The position numbers and the translations under genes were made by a program. A DNA stretch of 5,452 nucleotides, taken from Euryarchaeota archaeon Ods04 (GTDB taxonomy: Archaea > Halobacteriota > Halobacteria > Halobacteriales > Halorutilaceae). The stretch spans positions 1 to 5,452 of the forward strand of contig JAQZDD010000092.1 of assembly GCA_028751055.1 (NCBI GenBank), read 5' to 3'. A model generated the notes under the pieces. The model saw nothing but the letters and a program-made list of their open reading frames with translations, made no database searches and was not told the origin of the DNA. Of the stretch, positions 5,282 through 5,452 are shown piece by piece. The first letter of the stretch is position 1. Every line of letters begins with the position of its first letter.

Positions 5282-5452
5282 TTAGGCTTCCTCGATGTAT
5301 CCGCCGCAGTCGGGACAGATGTCGCCGGCGCGGAGCGAACCCCCCGACGACCCGAAGCCGCAGTCGGGGCAGACGTAGTCGGCGTCGGTTTCTGTGTCCT
5401 CCTTCGACGCCTCCGTCACCTCAGTACCGGTAACCTCACGGACACGGTCACG
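5282..5452 (-). CDS. C-terminal part of a double zinc-knuckle protein (N-terminus beyond the right edge)
   Basis: An open frame enters from the right edge exactly at a codon boundary and ends at TAA (5284-5282), giving 56 visible residues. They hold two identical knuckles, CPDCG at 28-32 and CPDCG at 46-50, separated so that four cysteines (C28, C31, C46, C49) could bind one zinc as a ribbon, with SLRAGDI between them. The preceding segment is rich in Thr, Glu and Asp and looks like a linker. Haloarchaea have many such small zinc-ribbon proteins, and an N-terminal domain probably lies outside the window. It is upstream of the DUF5611-like gene on the same strand. No specific function can be assigned; a binding role for nucleic acid or protein is only a family-level guess. 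Confidence 0.8.
   Translation of the reverse strand, partial: RDRVREVTGTEVTEASKEDTETDADYVCPDCGFGSSGGSLRAGDICPDCGGYIEEA

Noticed and set aside
1..5452. tRNA or rRNA genes, CRISPR arrays, insertion sequences or attachment sites
   Set aside because: No spaced direct repeats, terminal inverted repeats, transposase motifs or cloverleaf-like sequences were noticed by eye on either strand.

Overview
The window comes from an archaeon, most likely a halophilic member of Halobacteria or a close relative. It carries an archaeal RNA polymerase subunit L gene, an archaeal HemK2-type methyltransferase next to KsgA, and a protein of the haloarchaeal DUF5611 type. The soluble proteins are rich in Asp and Glu, as expected for a salt-in lifestyle. 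Promoters look like archaeal TATA boxes, two of them placed for leaderless transcripts. The frequent use of ATA for isoleucine is unusual for typical GC-rich haloarchaea, so a less-studied or deep-branching lineage is possible; this is inference only.

Layout, left to right. A rhomboid-family intramembrane serine protease runs off the left edge (1-1198, minus; its C-terminus is missing). A 107-base divergent promoter region separates it from rpoL (1306-1590, plus). rpoL meets hemK2 (1587-2138, minus) tail to tail with a 4-base overlap. hemK2 is the last gene of a tightly packed minus-strand unit, dsbB/bdbC-like, ksgA, hemK2 (3381 down to 1587), in which each start overlaps the preceding stop (GTGA, TTGA). 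Across a 61-base gap, a dsbA/bdbD-like membrane-anchored thiol oxidoreductase is transcribed the other way (3443-4177). It ends 11 bases from the end of a convergent winged-helix regulator (4189-4701, minus). Further right on the minus strand are a DUF5611-like protein (4850-5230) and the C-terminal end of a double zinc-knuckle protein (5282-5452) that enters from the right edge.

Functionally the window joins core information processing (RNA polymerase assembly, 16S rRNA dimethylation, probable release-factor methylation) with extracytoplasmic protein handling (DsbA/DsbB disulfide formation, rhomboid proteolysis). The DsbA and DsbB homologues are a natural pair: DsbA oxidises exported proteins and DsbB re-oxidises DsbA using membrane quinone. 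The odd point is that DsbB heads the ksgA-hemK2 operon while DsbA sits alone across a shared promoter region. No RNA genes, mobile elements, CRISPR arrays or clear terminators were seen, and there is no gene-free stretch longer than about 150 bases.
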